A stretch of DNA of 64,000 nucleotides from Halomonas eurihalina (GTDB lineage Bacteria; Pseudomonadota; Gammaproteobacteria; Pseudomonadales; Halomonadaceae): the NCBI RefSeq assembly GCF_008274785.1, contig NZ_VTPU01000010.1, positions 101,316 through 165,315 of the forward strand, in the 5' to 3' direction. Positions 37,108 to 45,709 of this stretch are shown in pieces. Position numbers and translations under genes: made by a program. The stretch's first letter is position 1. Every line of letters starts with the position of its first letter. The notes under the pieces are model-generated. The model did no database searches. It worked only from the letters and a program-made list of their open reading frames with translations, and was not told the origin of the DNA.

Positions 37108-38060
37108 GCCAGCAACTGAGCGTCATCGGCACCGGCGTCATCGGCAATGGCTGGATCGCCCGGGCTCTCGCCCAGGGCTGGGACGTGGTGGCCTTCGACC
37201 CGGCGCCCGAGGCCGCCGAGCGTACCCACGCCTTCGTCGCCAATGCCTGGCCCTCGCTCGAGGCACTGGGCCTCGCCGAGGGGGCGAGCCCTTCTCGGCT
37301 GCGCTTCGTCGACAGCCTGGAAGCTGCCGTCGAGGGCGCCGATTTGATCCAGGAGAACGTGCCGGAACGGCTCGAACTCAAGCGCGAGATCCTCGCTGCC
37401 CTGGATGCCGCCGCCGCGCCGGGCGCGATCATCGGCTCCTCCACGTCCGGCTTCAAGCCCAGCGACCTGCAACGCGGCTGCACCAGGGCACCGGGACGCG
37501 TGATCGTCGCCCACCCCTTCAATCCGGTCTATCTGCTGCCACTGGTGGAGCTGGTGGGCGGCGAGGCGACGGTGCCCGCACAGCTCGACACCGCCCGTAC
37601 ACTCTATCAGGCACTGGACATGCGCCCACTGGTGGTTCGCCGCGAGATCGAGGGCCACATCGCCGACCGGCTGATGGAAGCGCTGTGGCGCGAGGCGTTG
37701 CATCTGGTCAACGACGGCGTGGCAACCACCGAAGAAATCGACGCCGCCGTGGTCTATGGCTGCGGCCTGCGCTGGTCACTGATGGGCACCTTCCTGACCT
37801 TCCATCTGGCGGGAGGCGACCAGGGCATGCGCCACATGCTCGAACAGTTCGGGCCCGCCCTGAAACTGCCGTGGACCAAGCTCGAGGCGCCGGAGCTGAC
37901 CGATGACCTGATCGACAAGGTCGTCGAGGGCTGCGAGCACCAGGCAGCAGGCCGCCCGGTGGACGAACTCGACCGTCGCCGCGACGACTTCCTCGTCGAG
38001 CTGCTCGGCCTGGTGAAGAAGTACTGGCCCGAAGCCGAAGGCCTGGAGGGCAGAATCTGA
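37104..38060 (+). CDS. cdhA: L-carnitine dehydrogenase
   Basis: The 318-residue 3-hydroxyacyl-CoA-dehydrogenase-like protein starts [20 protein letters not shown] with the Rossmann motif GTGVIGNG. It has [13 protein letters not shown] and [11 protein letters not shown] segments and the catalytic His in [16 protein letters not shown]. It oxidises L-carnitine to 3-dehydrocarnitine with NAD. The assignment comes from family resemblance plus its exact position between the BKACE and thioesterase genes; these three overlap start to stop. Confidence 0.9.
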   Translation: MSQQLSVIGTGVIGNGWIARALAQGWDVVAFDPAPEAAERTHAFVANAWPSLEALGLAEGASPSRLRFVDSLEAAVEGADLIQENVPERLELKREILAALDAAAAPGAIIGSSTSGFKPSDLQRGCTRAPGRVIVAHPFNPVYLLPLVELVGGEATVPAQLDTARTLYQALDMRPLVVRREIEGHIADRLMEALWREALHLVNDGVATTEEIDAAVVYGCGLRWSLMGTFLTFHLAGGDQGMRHMLEQFGPALKLPWTKLEAPELTDDLIDKVVEGCEHQAAGRPVDELDRRRDDFLVELLGLVKKYWPEAEGLEGRI

Positions 38061-38524
38061 TGGCTCTACTCGAGACCCGTGTCGACCCTCAATGGGTCGA
38101 CTACAACGGCCACATGAACGATGCCGAGTACGCCCGAGCCTTTTCCCTGGCGGTGGAAGCATTGATGGACCGACTCGGCCTCGACGAGAGCGGCCGGGCG
38201 CGTCATGGCTATACCCTCTACACCCTTGAGACGCATCTGTGCTATCGCCGCGAGGCTCACGAGGGCCAGGCACTGCACCTCGAGGTGGCACTGCTCGAAC
38301 GTGACGCCAAGCGCCTGCATGTCTTCTTCGAGATGCGGGACGACGAGAACAACCTGCTGGCCACCAGCGAGCAGATGCTGATGGGCATCGACAGCCAGGC
38401 CGGGCGGCCAGCGCCCTTCCCAGCCGAGGTGGACGAAGCCGTCGAGGCACTGCCCCGGGCCGAGCCCGATGCCTGGCCGGAGCTTGCCGGCCGACGCATC
38501 GGCCTGCCCCCAGCCAAGCGCTGA
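38060..38524 (+). CDS. cdhB: hot-dog thioesterase, probable betainyl-CoA thioesterase
   Basis: The 154-residue 4HBT-type protein has the active-site segment VDPQWVDYNGHMNDAEYARAF and YTLYTLETHLCYRREAHEG. In the carnitine pathway the enzyme at this position hydrolyses betainyl-CoA to glycine betaine and CoA. It shares one base with the cdhA stop (TGATG). A transporter gene follows after about 170 bp. General thioesterase activity is secure; substrate is by context. Confidence 0.85.
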   Translation: MALLETRVDPQWVDYNGHMNDAEYARAFSLAVEALMDRLGLDESGRARHGYTLYTLETHLCYRREAHEGQALHLEVALLERDAKRLHVFFEMRDDENNLLATSEQMLMGIDSQAGRPAPFPAEVDEAVEALPRAEPDAWPELAGRRIGLPPAKR

Positions 38525-38692
38525 ACGACACCTTCATCGAGCTTCCGCCCGGTCGTGGCCGGGCGGAAACGGGATTCCCGGCCCGAGGTCCGGACCAAGA
38601 GGATATTGCTTATCGCTACTTCAACGCCTCCCACTCCGCCCGATGCACCGCAAGGCGACACCGCCTCGAGCAGTGTGACATCGACGGACTAC

Positions 38693-40294
38693 ATGGTGAC
38701 CGAACTGTCGCAGAAGGGTCTTTTCCAGGGAATGCACAAGGGAATGACCCTGACCTCCGCCACCCTGGTCCTGGCCTTCGTGCTGTTCACTGGCCTCGGC
38801 CCTCAACTGGCTGGCGAGATATTCGGCACGGCGCGCACCTGGATCGAAAGCACCTTCAGCGGCTACTACCTGGTGACCGTCATGCTGTTGCTGGCGGTCT
38901 GCGCTTTCATCGTTGTCAGCCGCTTCGGCAGTATCCGTCTGGGCAGCGACGACAGCCGCCCAGAATTCAGTAATTTCGCCTGGTTCTCGATGCTGTTCTC
39001 CGCCGGCATCGGTATCGGCATTCTCTTCTTCGGTGTCGCCGAGCCGGTCTTCTACCTGGACGACAGCGGCGCTTTCGGCTATCCCAACAATCCCCACGCC
39101 GACATGGCCGGCGCCACCGCCATCGGCCACGAGCGCGCCATCGACGCCCTGCGCGTCTCGGTGTTCCACTGGGGACTGCACGGCTGGGCCATCTACGTCA
39201 TCGTCGGCATGTCACTGGCCTATTTCGCCTATCGGCGTGGCCTGCCCCTTGCCTTGCGATCGGCCCTGTACCCCTTCATCGGCGAGCGCATCTACGGTCC
39301 CATCGGCCACCTGGTCGACATTCTCGGCGTGCTCGGCTGCGTATTCGGCGTCGCCACCTCCCTGGGGCTCGGCGTCAGCCAGATGGCCGTCGGCCTGCAG
39401 CGCCTGGTGGGAATCAGCGACGGCCTGGATACTCAGCTCATCCTGATCGCCGGCATCTCACTCATTTCCATTCTCTCAGCAGTGTCCGGCGTGCAGAAGG
39501 GCATCAAGCTCATCTCCGAACTCAACATCTGGGTCTCGGTGGTGGTGGTCGGCGCCTTCCTGCTGGGCGGCCCCACCCTGTGGCTGGTCCAGGCCTTCGG
39601 TGCGACCCTGCTCGACTACGCCGCCAACGTCATTCCCATGGGCCTTTGGTATGCCGACGAGCCCGGGCCGGCCGCCTGGCAACAGGCCTGGACCATCTTC
39701 TACTGGGGCTGGTGGCTGGCCTGGGCACCCTTCGTCGGCCTGTTCATCGCGCGCATCTCGCGGGGCCGCACCCTGCGCGAGTTCGTGCTCGGCGTGCTGC
39801 TGGTACCGACCCTGATCATCTTCGTCTGGCTGGTGATCTTCGGCGGCAATGCGCTCTACCAGGAACTCCACGCCACGGGCGGCCCCGGCAATGCCGGCAT
39901 CATCGAGCTGGTCAATGCCTGGAACCTGCCGGCCGCGCTGTTCGCCAGCGCCGACGGCATCGCCGGCACCGGCACGTTGGGCTGGACTCTGTCGGCACTG
40001 ATGGTGTTTCTGCTGATGAGCTGGTTCGTCACCTCGTCGGATTCCGGCACCCTGGTGCTGACCACCATCCTGTCGCTCGGCAACGACCATCCTCCACGGC
40101 GCTTTCGGGTCTTCTGGGGCGTGGTGATCGGCCTGGTCGCCGCTGTACTGCTGGTTGCCGGCGGCCTCAAGGCACTGCAGACCGCCCTGATTGCCGCCGC
40201 CCTGCCGTTGAGCGTGGTCATTCTGGTCATGACCGCCGGCGTGCTGGTCTCGTTGCTGCAGGAATCGCGCCGGCCGCGCGTGGTGAACGAGTGA
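38693..40294 (+). CDS. BCCT-family betaine/carnitine/choline transporter
   Basis: The ~533-residue protein has 12 predicted membrane helices and the BCCT signature in the WTIFYWGWWLAWAPFVG segment with the following IARISRGRT, plus FGVAEPVFY and VFHWGLHGWAIY near the N-terminal half. It imports a quaternary amine by sodium or proton symport; carnitine is the likely cargo. The N-terminus is unclear: the frame is open to 38555, and AGAGGA lies near 38600 without a normal start codon in place. I use ATG 38693. The stop overlaps the next ATG. Its C-terminus is short, without a long osmosensing tail. Confidence 0.87.
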   Translation: MVTELSQKGLFQGMHKGMTLTSATLVLAFVLFTGLGPQLAGEIFGTARTWIESTFSGYYLVTVMLLLAVCAFIVVSRFGSIRLGSDDSRPEFSNFAWFSMLFSAGIGIGILFFGVAEPVFYLDDSGAFGYPNNPHADMAGATAIGHERAIDALRVSVFHWGLHGWAIYVIVGMSLAYFAYRRGLPLALRSALYPFIGERIYGPIGHLVDILGVLGCVFGVATSLGLGVSQMAVGLQRLVGISDGLDTQLILIAGISLISILSAVSGVQKGIKLISELNIWVSVVVVGAFLLGGPTLWLVQAFGATLLDYAANVIPMGLWYADEPGPAAWQQAWTIFYWGWWLAWAPFVGLFIARISRGRTLREFVLGVLLVPTLIIFVWLVIFGGNALYQELHATGGPGNAGIIELVNAWNLPAALFASADGIAGTGTLGWTLSALMVFLLMSWFVTSSDSGTLVLTTILSLGNDHPPRRFRVFWGVVIGLVAAVLLVAGGLKALQTALIAAALPLSVVILVMTAGVLVSLLQESRRPRVVNE

Positions 40295-41112
40295 TGCAGA
40301 TCGATGCCTTTCGCCGCTGCTTCGAGCGCGGCCTCGACGCCCTCGCCGGGCTACCCATCGAGGCGGCCTGGCGGCGTTACGATGCGCTTTGCATCGGCTT
40401 CGCTCCTGCCGACCCCGCCGGCATGACAATCACCGACGAGCGCATCGCCGGCATTGACGTGCGACGCTTCCAGCCAGCCGCCGTCGGGAGAGGCCCGGTA
40501 CTCTATGCCCACGGCGGTGGCTGGAATCTTGGTTCAGTGCGCAGCCACCACGGCATCGCCGCCGACCTCGCCGAACGACTGGGGCTCGACGTGATCAGCG
40601 TCGACTACCACCTGCTCCCGGAGGCCTCCTACGCCGAGGCCCTCGACGACTGCCGTCGAGTGGCCGAAGCCTGTGCGCCCGTAGCCCTGGTCGGCGACAG
40701 CGCCGGCGGACGGCTGGTCATGGATGTCGCTCGGCTGTCGCCCTGGCGCGGCGTACTGGGCCTGATCTACCCACCGGTGGGCCGGCCGACCCCGGAGACA
40801 CTGGGAGCGGACGCGCCACTACTCTCGCGGGACGATATCCTGACCCTGTGGCGCACCATCGCCGGCGACGTGCCGATGCCAGACGACGCCTCACCACCGA
40901 CCGTGTCCCTCGAAGTGCTGGCGGTGGAGCACGACCCGCTCACCCGACCGCTCGAGATGGCCATCGCCGCCTGGCGTCTCACCGGCGCCAGCATCGGTTA
41001 TCGATGCGCTCCTGGCATGCTGCACGGCGCCCTGCACGCCCATGCCGAGCTGCCGGCGATGCACGACGCCTGGCGGGATTTCTGTCAGGCCCTGGCAAAC
41101 CGGCTGGCATGA
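40294..41112 (+). CDS. alpha/beta hydrolase of the HSL type, possible acylcarnitine hydrolase
   Basis: The 272-residue protein has the HGGGW oxyanion motif, the nucleophile elbow VGDSAGGRL, the Asp in VEHDPLTRP and the His in GMLHGALH, a full hormone-sensitive-lipase-type triad. It is coupled (TGATG) to the carnitine transporter gene. Pseudomonas carnitine loci also carry a lipolytic enzyme gene beside cdhB, and a short-chain acylcarnitine hydrolase is known there. Hydrolysis of acylcarnitines is thus a good guess but not shown. Confidence 0.8.
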   Translation: MQIDAFRRCFERGLDALAGLPIEAAWRRYDALCIGFAPADPAGMTITDERIAGIDVRRFQPAAVGRGPVLYAHGGGWNLGSVRSHHGIAADLAERLGLDVISVDYHLLPEASYAEALDDCRRVAEACAPVALVGDSAGGRLVMDVARLSPWRGVLGLIYPPVGRPTPETLGADAPLLSRDDILTLWRTIAGDVPMPDDASPPTVSLEVLAVEHDPLTRPLEMAIAAWRLTGASIGYRCAPGMLHGALHAHAELPAMHDAWRDFCQALANRLA

Positions 41113-41269
41113 GACCGCCGCACGCCGCGCCAGCTACAAATTCAATTTATATCAGCGGATAGAAATGATCGATTGTGCCGCCATTCCCGCCTGTCTAGGC
41201 TGCAGCAGCAGTGCCATGCCGCCTCGCGCATGGCATCGAGGCCATCGCTTTCACCAAGGAGTTCCACTC

Positions 41270-42406
41270 ATGTCGTCCCGACTGCTTCCCCTCGCACTCG
41301 CTGTTGCCGCCGGTTCCGCCCAGGCGGCGGCTGACCCTTGCAACGACACCACCATGGACCAGCAGGTCGAGACACTGATGACCCGCCATGACATCCCAGG
41401 CATCTCCGTGGCCATGGTGGATCATGGGAAAGTGTGCGTCAGTCATTATGGCGTGGCCTCCCGGGACACCGGGGCTGTCGTGGACGATGCCACCCTGTTC
41501 GAGATCGGCTCGGTCAGCAAGACCTTCACCTCGGTACTCGCCGCCTGGGTGCACCAACAGGGTGGATTCAAGTGGAACGACACCGTCGCCAGCATCGAGC
41601 CGGACTTCGATGGCAGCCCCATAGGCGAGGTCTCCATGATCGAACTGGCGACCTACACGGCCGGCGGCCTGCCGCTGCAATTTCCCGAAGGTGTGACGGC
41701 TCATGACGTCCATGATTATTACGCGAGCTGGCAACCCGAGTATTCGCCCGGCACCCAACGCCTCTACTCGAACCCCAGCATCGGCCTGTTCGGCGAGCTG
41801 GCGGCCCGGAGTCGCGACATCACCTTCGAGGCGTTGATGCAAAAGCACGTCCTGCCGGCGCTCGGGCTGGAACACACCTGGCTCGAGGTGCCGGAAGGCC
41901 GGGCACGCCACTATGCCCAAGGCTACAATCGTGACAACGAGCCGGTGCGGGTCAACCCCGGCGCCATGGATGCCCAGGCCTACGGTATCAAGACCACGGC
42001 GCTGGACCTGGCGCGGTTCGTCCAGGCCAACATCGACGCTCATCAACGTGACGACTCGATCTCTCGGGTACTGCTGGAAACCCAGCACGGCTACGCTGCC
42101 GTCGGCGACATGCAGCAGGGCCTGGGTTGGGAGAGTTATGCCCTGCCAGTCACGCTCGACACCCTCCAGGCCGGCACCACCTCAGAGATGGCGCTGTCGC
42201 CTCAGCCCGCCAGCCTGCTGGGCACCGAGGGCGACCCGCAGCCACAGCGCTGGTACCACAAGACCGGCTCGACCGGCGGGTTCGGGGCCTACGCCGCCTA
42301 CATGCCAGCCCGCGAACAGGGCATCGTGATCCTTGCCAACAAGGGCTATCCCAATGGCAAACGTGTCGAAGCGGCCTGGCACATTCTGACGTCGCCGGAT
42401 CCCTGA
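41270..42406 (+). CDS. ampC: class C (AmpC-type) beta-lactamase
   Basis: The 378-residue precursor has a signal peptide (MSSRLLPLALAVAAGSAQA) and all three serine-beta-lactamase motifs: SVSK in GSVSKTF with the catalytic Ser, YSN in RLYSNPS, and KTG in HKTGSTGGFG. Length and spacing fit AmpC. It should act in the periplasm on cephalosporins. AAGGAG precedes the ATG. No ampR is adjacent; the gene sits between the acylcarnitine hydrolase and a carnitine-type regulator. A related esterase function is an alternative, but the motif set favours a real beta-lactamase. Confidence 0.87.
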   Translation: MSSRLLPLALAVAAGSAQAAADPCNDTTMDQQVETLMTRHDIPGISVAMVDHGKVCVSHYGVASRDTGAVVDDATLFEIGSVSKTFTSVLAAWVHQQGGFKWNDTVASIEPDFDGSPIGEVSMIELATYTAGGLPLQFPEGVTAHDVHDYYASWQPEYSPGTQRLYSNPSIGLFGELAARSRDITFEALMQKHVLPALGLEHTWLEVPEGRARHYAQGYNRDNEPVRVNPGAMDAQAYGIKTTALDLARFVQANIDAHQRDDSISRVLLETQHGYAAVGDMQQGLGWESYALPVTLDTLQAGTTSEMALSPQPASLLGTEGDPQPQRWYHKTGSTGGFGAYAAYMPAREQGIVILANKGYPNGKRVEAAWHILTSPDP

Positions 42407-42481
42407 TCGAGACGCGTCTTCGGCGCGACCCAACCCAGGACCAACTCGTGTAGCCGCTCCCGGACATCGCCGGACCGAGCC

Positions 42482-43444
42482 TCATTCCTTTCGGATCTGT
42501 CGGGGGGAGCGGCCATAATGTCCGCGAAATGCCCGGGCAAAGCTCGAGCTCGAGCCGAAGCCACAGGCCAGCCCCACAGCCAGGACGTCCAGTTCGGTCT
42601 CCTCGAGCAGATAACGGGCCCGCTCCAGTCGCAGGCTCAGATACCAGTCGCGTGGCGACTGCCCGAGTTCACGCTCGAAGAGGCGCTGCAACTGGCGCAG
42701 CGAGATACCGCTGCGTCGTGCCACCTCCACCAGGGGCAACGGAGACTCCAGATGCTGCTCCATCAGCTCGACGGCCTCCACCAGACGGCGGCGATGAGTT
42801 CCCAGGCGACGCGCCAGGGTCATGCGCTGCTGGTCGCGGCGCGTACGGATGCGCTCGTGCACCAGTTGCTCCGAGACATCGATGGCCAGCTGGTTGCCAT
42901 GGCGCCGGGCAATCACATCCAGAGCCATGTCCATGGCGGCCGCGCCTCCGGCGCAGGAAAAACGCCGGTGGCCGAGTTCGAACAACTCGTCCGAGGTTGC
43001 AATGGTTGGAAAGCGTTCCTGGAAGGCCGGCAGGCTCTCCCAGTGGAGGGTGACCCGCTCGCCTTCCAGCAGGCCGGCGGCGGCGAGCAGAAAACAGCCA
43101 GTATCGAGACCGCCCAGCACACAGCCCGCCTCGTCGAGGCGATGCAACCAGCGCATCAGGGCACGACTCAGACAGGCTTCCGGATCGAAACCGCTACAGA
43201 CGGCGAGCGACGGGAGGTGATGCACCGCCTCGATGGACTGGTCGGCGAGCAGCGTCATGCCGTTGGAGGCGGTCACCGGCTCGCCGTCCTGGCTGAGCAG
43301 CGTCCAGTCGAACAGCGGCCGGCCGCTGATGCGGTTGGCGATGCGCAGCGGCTCGACGGCCGAGAAGAAGGCCATCATGGAGAAGCGCGGCAATAGCAGA
43401 AAGCCGACGAGCTCCGGCGTGGGTCCGGTGTAATCGAGGCGCAT
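42482..43444 (-). CDS. GlxA-family AraC-type regulator (CdhR-like), first paralogue
   Basis: The 320-residue protein combines an N-terminal amidotransferase-like (DJ-1/PfpI) domain (LVGFLLLPRFSMMAFFSAVE, GGLDTGCFLLAAAGLL) with a C-terminal AraC-type double helix-turn-helix (PLVEVARRSGISLRQLQRLF, VLAVGLACGFGSSSSFARAF). It is of the CdhR/GbdR/DhcR type that senses quaternary amines. It lies downstream of caiX on the same strand but beyond a terminator, so it is likely transcribed separately. It is a clear paralogue of the gene at 44638. Confidence 0.88.
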   Translation of the reverse strand: MRLDYTGPTPELVGFLLLPRFSMMAFFSAVEPLRIANRISGRPLFDWTLLSQDGEPVTASNGMTLLADQSIEAVHHLPSLAVCSGFDPEACLSRALMRWLHRLDEAGCVLGGLDTGCFLLAAAGLLEGERVTLHWESLPAFQERFPTIATSDELFELGHRRFSCAGGAAAMDMALDVIARRHGNQLAIDVSEQLVHERIRTRRDQQRMTLARRLGTHRRRLVEAVELMEQHLESPLPLVEVARRSGISLRQLQRLFERELGQSPRDWYLSLRLERARYLLEETELDVLAVGLACGFGSSSSFARAFRGHYGRSPRQIRKE

Positions 43445-43460
43445 GACGGCAGGCCAAGGG

Positions 43461-43493
43461 AGAAAACGAGCCGGTCATGATGACCGGCTCGTT
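43461..43493 (-). terminator. Rho-independent terminator of caiX
   Basis: A perfect 13-bp stem (43465-43477 and 43481-43493) with loop TGA is followed by TTTTCTCCC on the minus strand. It is about 20 bp beyond the caiX stop. Confidence 0.88.
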
Positions 43494-43512
43494 CCTGTCG
43501 AGCAATATGACC

Positions 43513-44451
43513 TCAGTCGAAGTGCGCCTTGACCGCCTCGATGGCGGGGCGGCCATCGCGCGCCTCGACACCCTCGAGCCAAGTCGCCACGGTGTCGTAG
43601 TGCGCCGGGATCCATTCGCTGGCCACCTCGTCGGCGGACCGCTCCTCATAACTATAGGCATGCACCCAGTCGTTCTGGTCGGTAGTATCCACCACGTACT
43701 GGGTCATGAAGCGATGGACATCGCCATCGCGTTCCTTCAGATCGCCCGGCACCACGGTCCAGACCGTGCTCTCGATCTCCGCCACGCCGGCATCATCGGC
43801 GCCTTCGAGATAGACGAGATCGAAACTGACATTCATCCAGTGCGGCTCCCAGCCAACGAAGGTCACCCATTCGCCATCGCGCATCTTCTGCTCGGCCTGG
43901 GCGAGCATCGCCGCCGTAGAACTCTCGCGCAGCTTCCAGTCGCCGAGATCGGCCAGATCCTCATCGATGGCCGCATTGAGAGCGGTATTGATGCCGGTGC
44001 CCGCCTCAATGCCCAGGATGGTAGCGTCGAAGCGCTCGCGTTGGGCATTCAAGTCCGCCACCGACTCGACACCGGCTTCGTAGACATAGCGCGGCACCAC
44101 CAACCCGGAAATCGCCCCCTGGATATTGGCGGCGGCCTTTTCCACCTTGCCGTCGGCCACCAGGGGTTCGACCATGTCGGTCTGCACTGGATACCAGCCG
44201 CCCAGGTAAGCATCCAGGTCGCCCTCGGCAACGCCATTGAGGATCACGCTCACCGCCAGTTCCTCCTGACGAGTCTCATAGCCCATGGCCTCCAGCAGCT
44301 GGGCGGCGACTTCGGACTTGACGGTAACCCCCGGCCAGGGCGGTACACCGAGGCGCACTTCCTCGAGATCGGCCTGGGTCAGGGGCGCGACCAGGGACGT
44401 CAGCGCCAGGGTGGCGCCCAGCAGGTGGCGACGACAGTGCGAAATCGGCAT
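43513..44451 (-). CDS. caiX: periplasmic carnitine/betaine-binding protein of an ABC transporter
   Basis: The 312-residue protein starts MPISHCRRHLLGATLALTSL with a signal peptide ending near TQA. The mature part (LGVPPWPGVTVKSEVAAQLL, GGWYPVQTDMVEPLV) fits OpuAC/ProX-type quaternary-amine receptors such as CaiX. AGGAG at 6 nt supports ATG 44451 over upstream ATGs. No permease or ATPase lies beside it, so it probably uses a shared betaine ABC core. It is divergent from the second GlxA-type regulator, as caiX is from cdhR in Pseudomonas. Confidence 0.87.
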   Translation of the reverse strand: MPISHCRRHLLGATLALTSLVAPLTQADLEEVRLGVPPWPGVTVKSEVAAQLLEAMGYETRQEELAVSVILNGVAEGDLDAYLGGWYPVQTDMVEPLVADGKVEKAAANIQGAISGLVVPRYVYEAGVESVADLNAQRERFDATILGIEAGTGINTALNAAIDEDLADLGDWKLRESSTAAMLAQAEQKMRDGEWVTFVGWEPHWMNVSFDLVYLEGADDAGVAEIESTVWTVVPGDLKERDGDVHRFMTQYVVDTTDQNDWVHAYSYEERSADEVASEWIPAHYDTVATWLEGVEARDGRPAIEAVKAHFD

Positions 44452-44529
44452 GGTGAACTCCTGTTGCATAGGGAATGCCTCCAGTCTGACGTCTTTCGTC
44501 AGGGCAACTTTGCGAAAGTCGACCCATAA

Positions 44530-44545
44530 GCGACACCATGCGACA
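44530..44545. promoter_or_regulatory. direct repeat GCGACA-N4-GCGACA, possible regulator site
   Basis: Two identical hexamers with a 10-bp period lie between divergent caiX and its regulator gene. On the minus strand they read TGTCGC twice. The one-turn spacing suits an AraC-type protein. A related TGTCG core is repeated before the gamma-butyrobetaine hydroxylase gene. Confidence 0.4.
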
Positions 44546-44637
44546 TGCCCGATGCATCCTCGCTTCCATTGCAACGGCTCCGATGCCCTCTACAATCGTC
44601 TTCCCGATTCAACGCCCAACGGCCAGGTCCGACTGCC

Positions 44638-45597
44638 ATGCGTCTACAGCCCCAGGTTCCCGAACCGGAATCCATCGGCTTTCTGCTGCTGCCGCGTTTC
44701 GCCATGGTGGCCTTCTTCTCGGCTATCGAGCCGCTGCGCATCGCCAACCGCATCAGCGGTCGTACGTTGTTCCACTGGGATGTCATCAGTCGTGACGGCG
44801 GCCCCGTCACCGCCTCCAACGGCATGCCACTCGCCGCCACCTGGTCGTTGCAGGACGCCCCTGAGACGCCGAGCCTGGCGGTCTGCGCGAGCTTCGCCCC
44901 GGAACAGGCCCTCGATGGCGAGCTACTGGAGTGGCTGCGCTCGCGTGCCCGAGCCGGCTGCGTGCTGGGCGGCATGGATACCGGCTGTTTTGCGCTCGCC
45001 GCCGCCGGCCTGCTCGACGATCAGACCGTGACCCTGCACTGGGAGTCGCTGCCCGAATTCCGCGCGCGATTTCCCGGGATCGAGGCAGTCGAATCGCTCT
45101 ACGAAGTCTCGGCCGAAGGCTTCTCCTGCGCCGGCGGCAGTTCGGCCATCGACATGAGCCTGGACCTGATCGCCCGTCGACACGGCAACGAGCTGGCCGC
45201 TCTGGTACGCGAACAGCTCGTCCACGACCAGGGGCGCCTGCCCGCCAGCCGGCAGCGCCACGTCGCACGGCCGATCGGCGATGCCGACCCGATGCTCGAC
45301 CGGGCCATCGCACTGATGGAGACCCACCTGGAAGCCCCCCTGGGCATCCAGGCGCTGGCCGATGAACTCGGCCTCTCCTGGCGCCGCCTCGAGCGCCTCT
45401 TCGAGCGTCACCTGGGCCAGACACCGCGGCATTTCTACCTGGAACGCCGCCTGGCCCATGCCCACCAGCTACTGATCGACACCCGCCACAGCGTCATGGA
45501 CATCGCCCTGGCCAGTGGTTTTGCCTCGGCCTCCAGCTTCACGCGGGCCTTCCGTCGTCGCTACGGGCTGACGCCCAGCCAACTGCGGCAGCGTTGA
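44638..45597 (+). CDS. cdhR: GlxA-family AraC-type regulator, CdhR-like (divergent from caiX)
   Basis: The 319-residue protein has the DJ-1/PfpI-like domain (IGFLLLPRFAMVAFFSAIEPL, GGMDTGCFALAAAGLL) and an AraC helix-turn-helix pair (IQALADELGLSWRRLERLFE, VMDIALASGFASASSFTRAF). Its place, divergent from caiX, matches cdhR, the carnitine-responsive activator. The start MRLQPQVPEPES mirrors the paralogue's MRLDYTGPTPEL and supports ATG 44638 over an upstream ATG. The hydroxylase gene follows after 112 bp. Confidence 0.88.
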   Translation: MRLQPQVPEPESIGFLLLPRFAMVAFFSAIEPLRIANRISGRTLFHWDVISRDGGPVTASNGMPLAATWSLQDAPETPSLAVCASFAPEQALDGELLEWLRSRARAGCVLGGMDTGCFALAAAGLLDDQTVTLHWESLPEFRARFPGIEAVESLYEVSAEGFSCAGGSSAIDMSLDLIARRHGNELAALVREQLVHDQGRLPASRQRHVARPIGDADPMLDRAIALMETHLEAPLGIQALADELGLSWRRLERLFERHLGQTPRHFYLERRLAHAHQLLIDTRHSVMDIALASGFASASSFTRAFRRRYGLTPSQLRQR

Positions 45598-45611
45598 CCG
45601 GACGCCTCGAC

Positions 45612-45642
45612 TGTCGAATCGTGCATAGTCGATGTCGAATCG
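45612..45642 (+). promoter_or_regulatory. direct repeat TGTCGAATCG x2, 21-bp period
   Basis: TGTCGAATCG occurs at 45612-45621 and 45633-45642, a spacing of two helical turns, about 70 bp upstream of the hydroxylase start. This is the usual layout of an AraC-family operator and makes it a good candidate site for one of the two GlxA-type regulators. Confidence 0.5.
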
Positions 45643-45709
45643 GGTCGCTTGCGATCGCACGGCGGCTGGCACTCTGGGCGCCACTCGACACCGCAGCCCA
45701 GGAGGTTCC

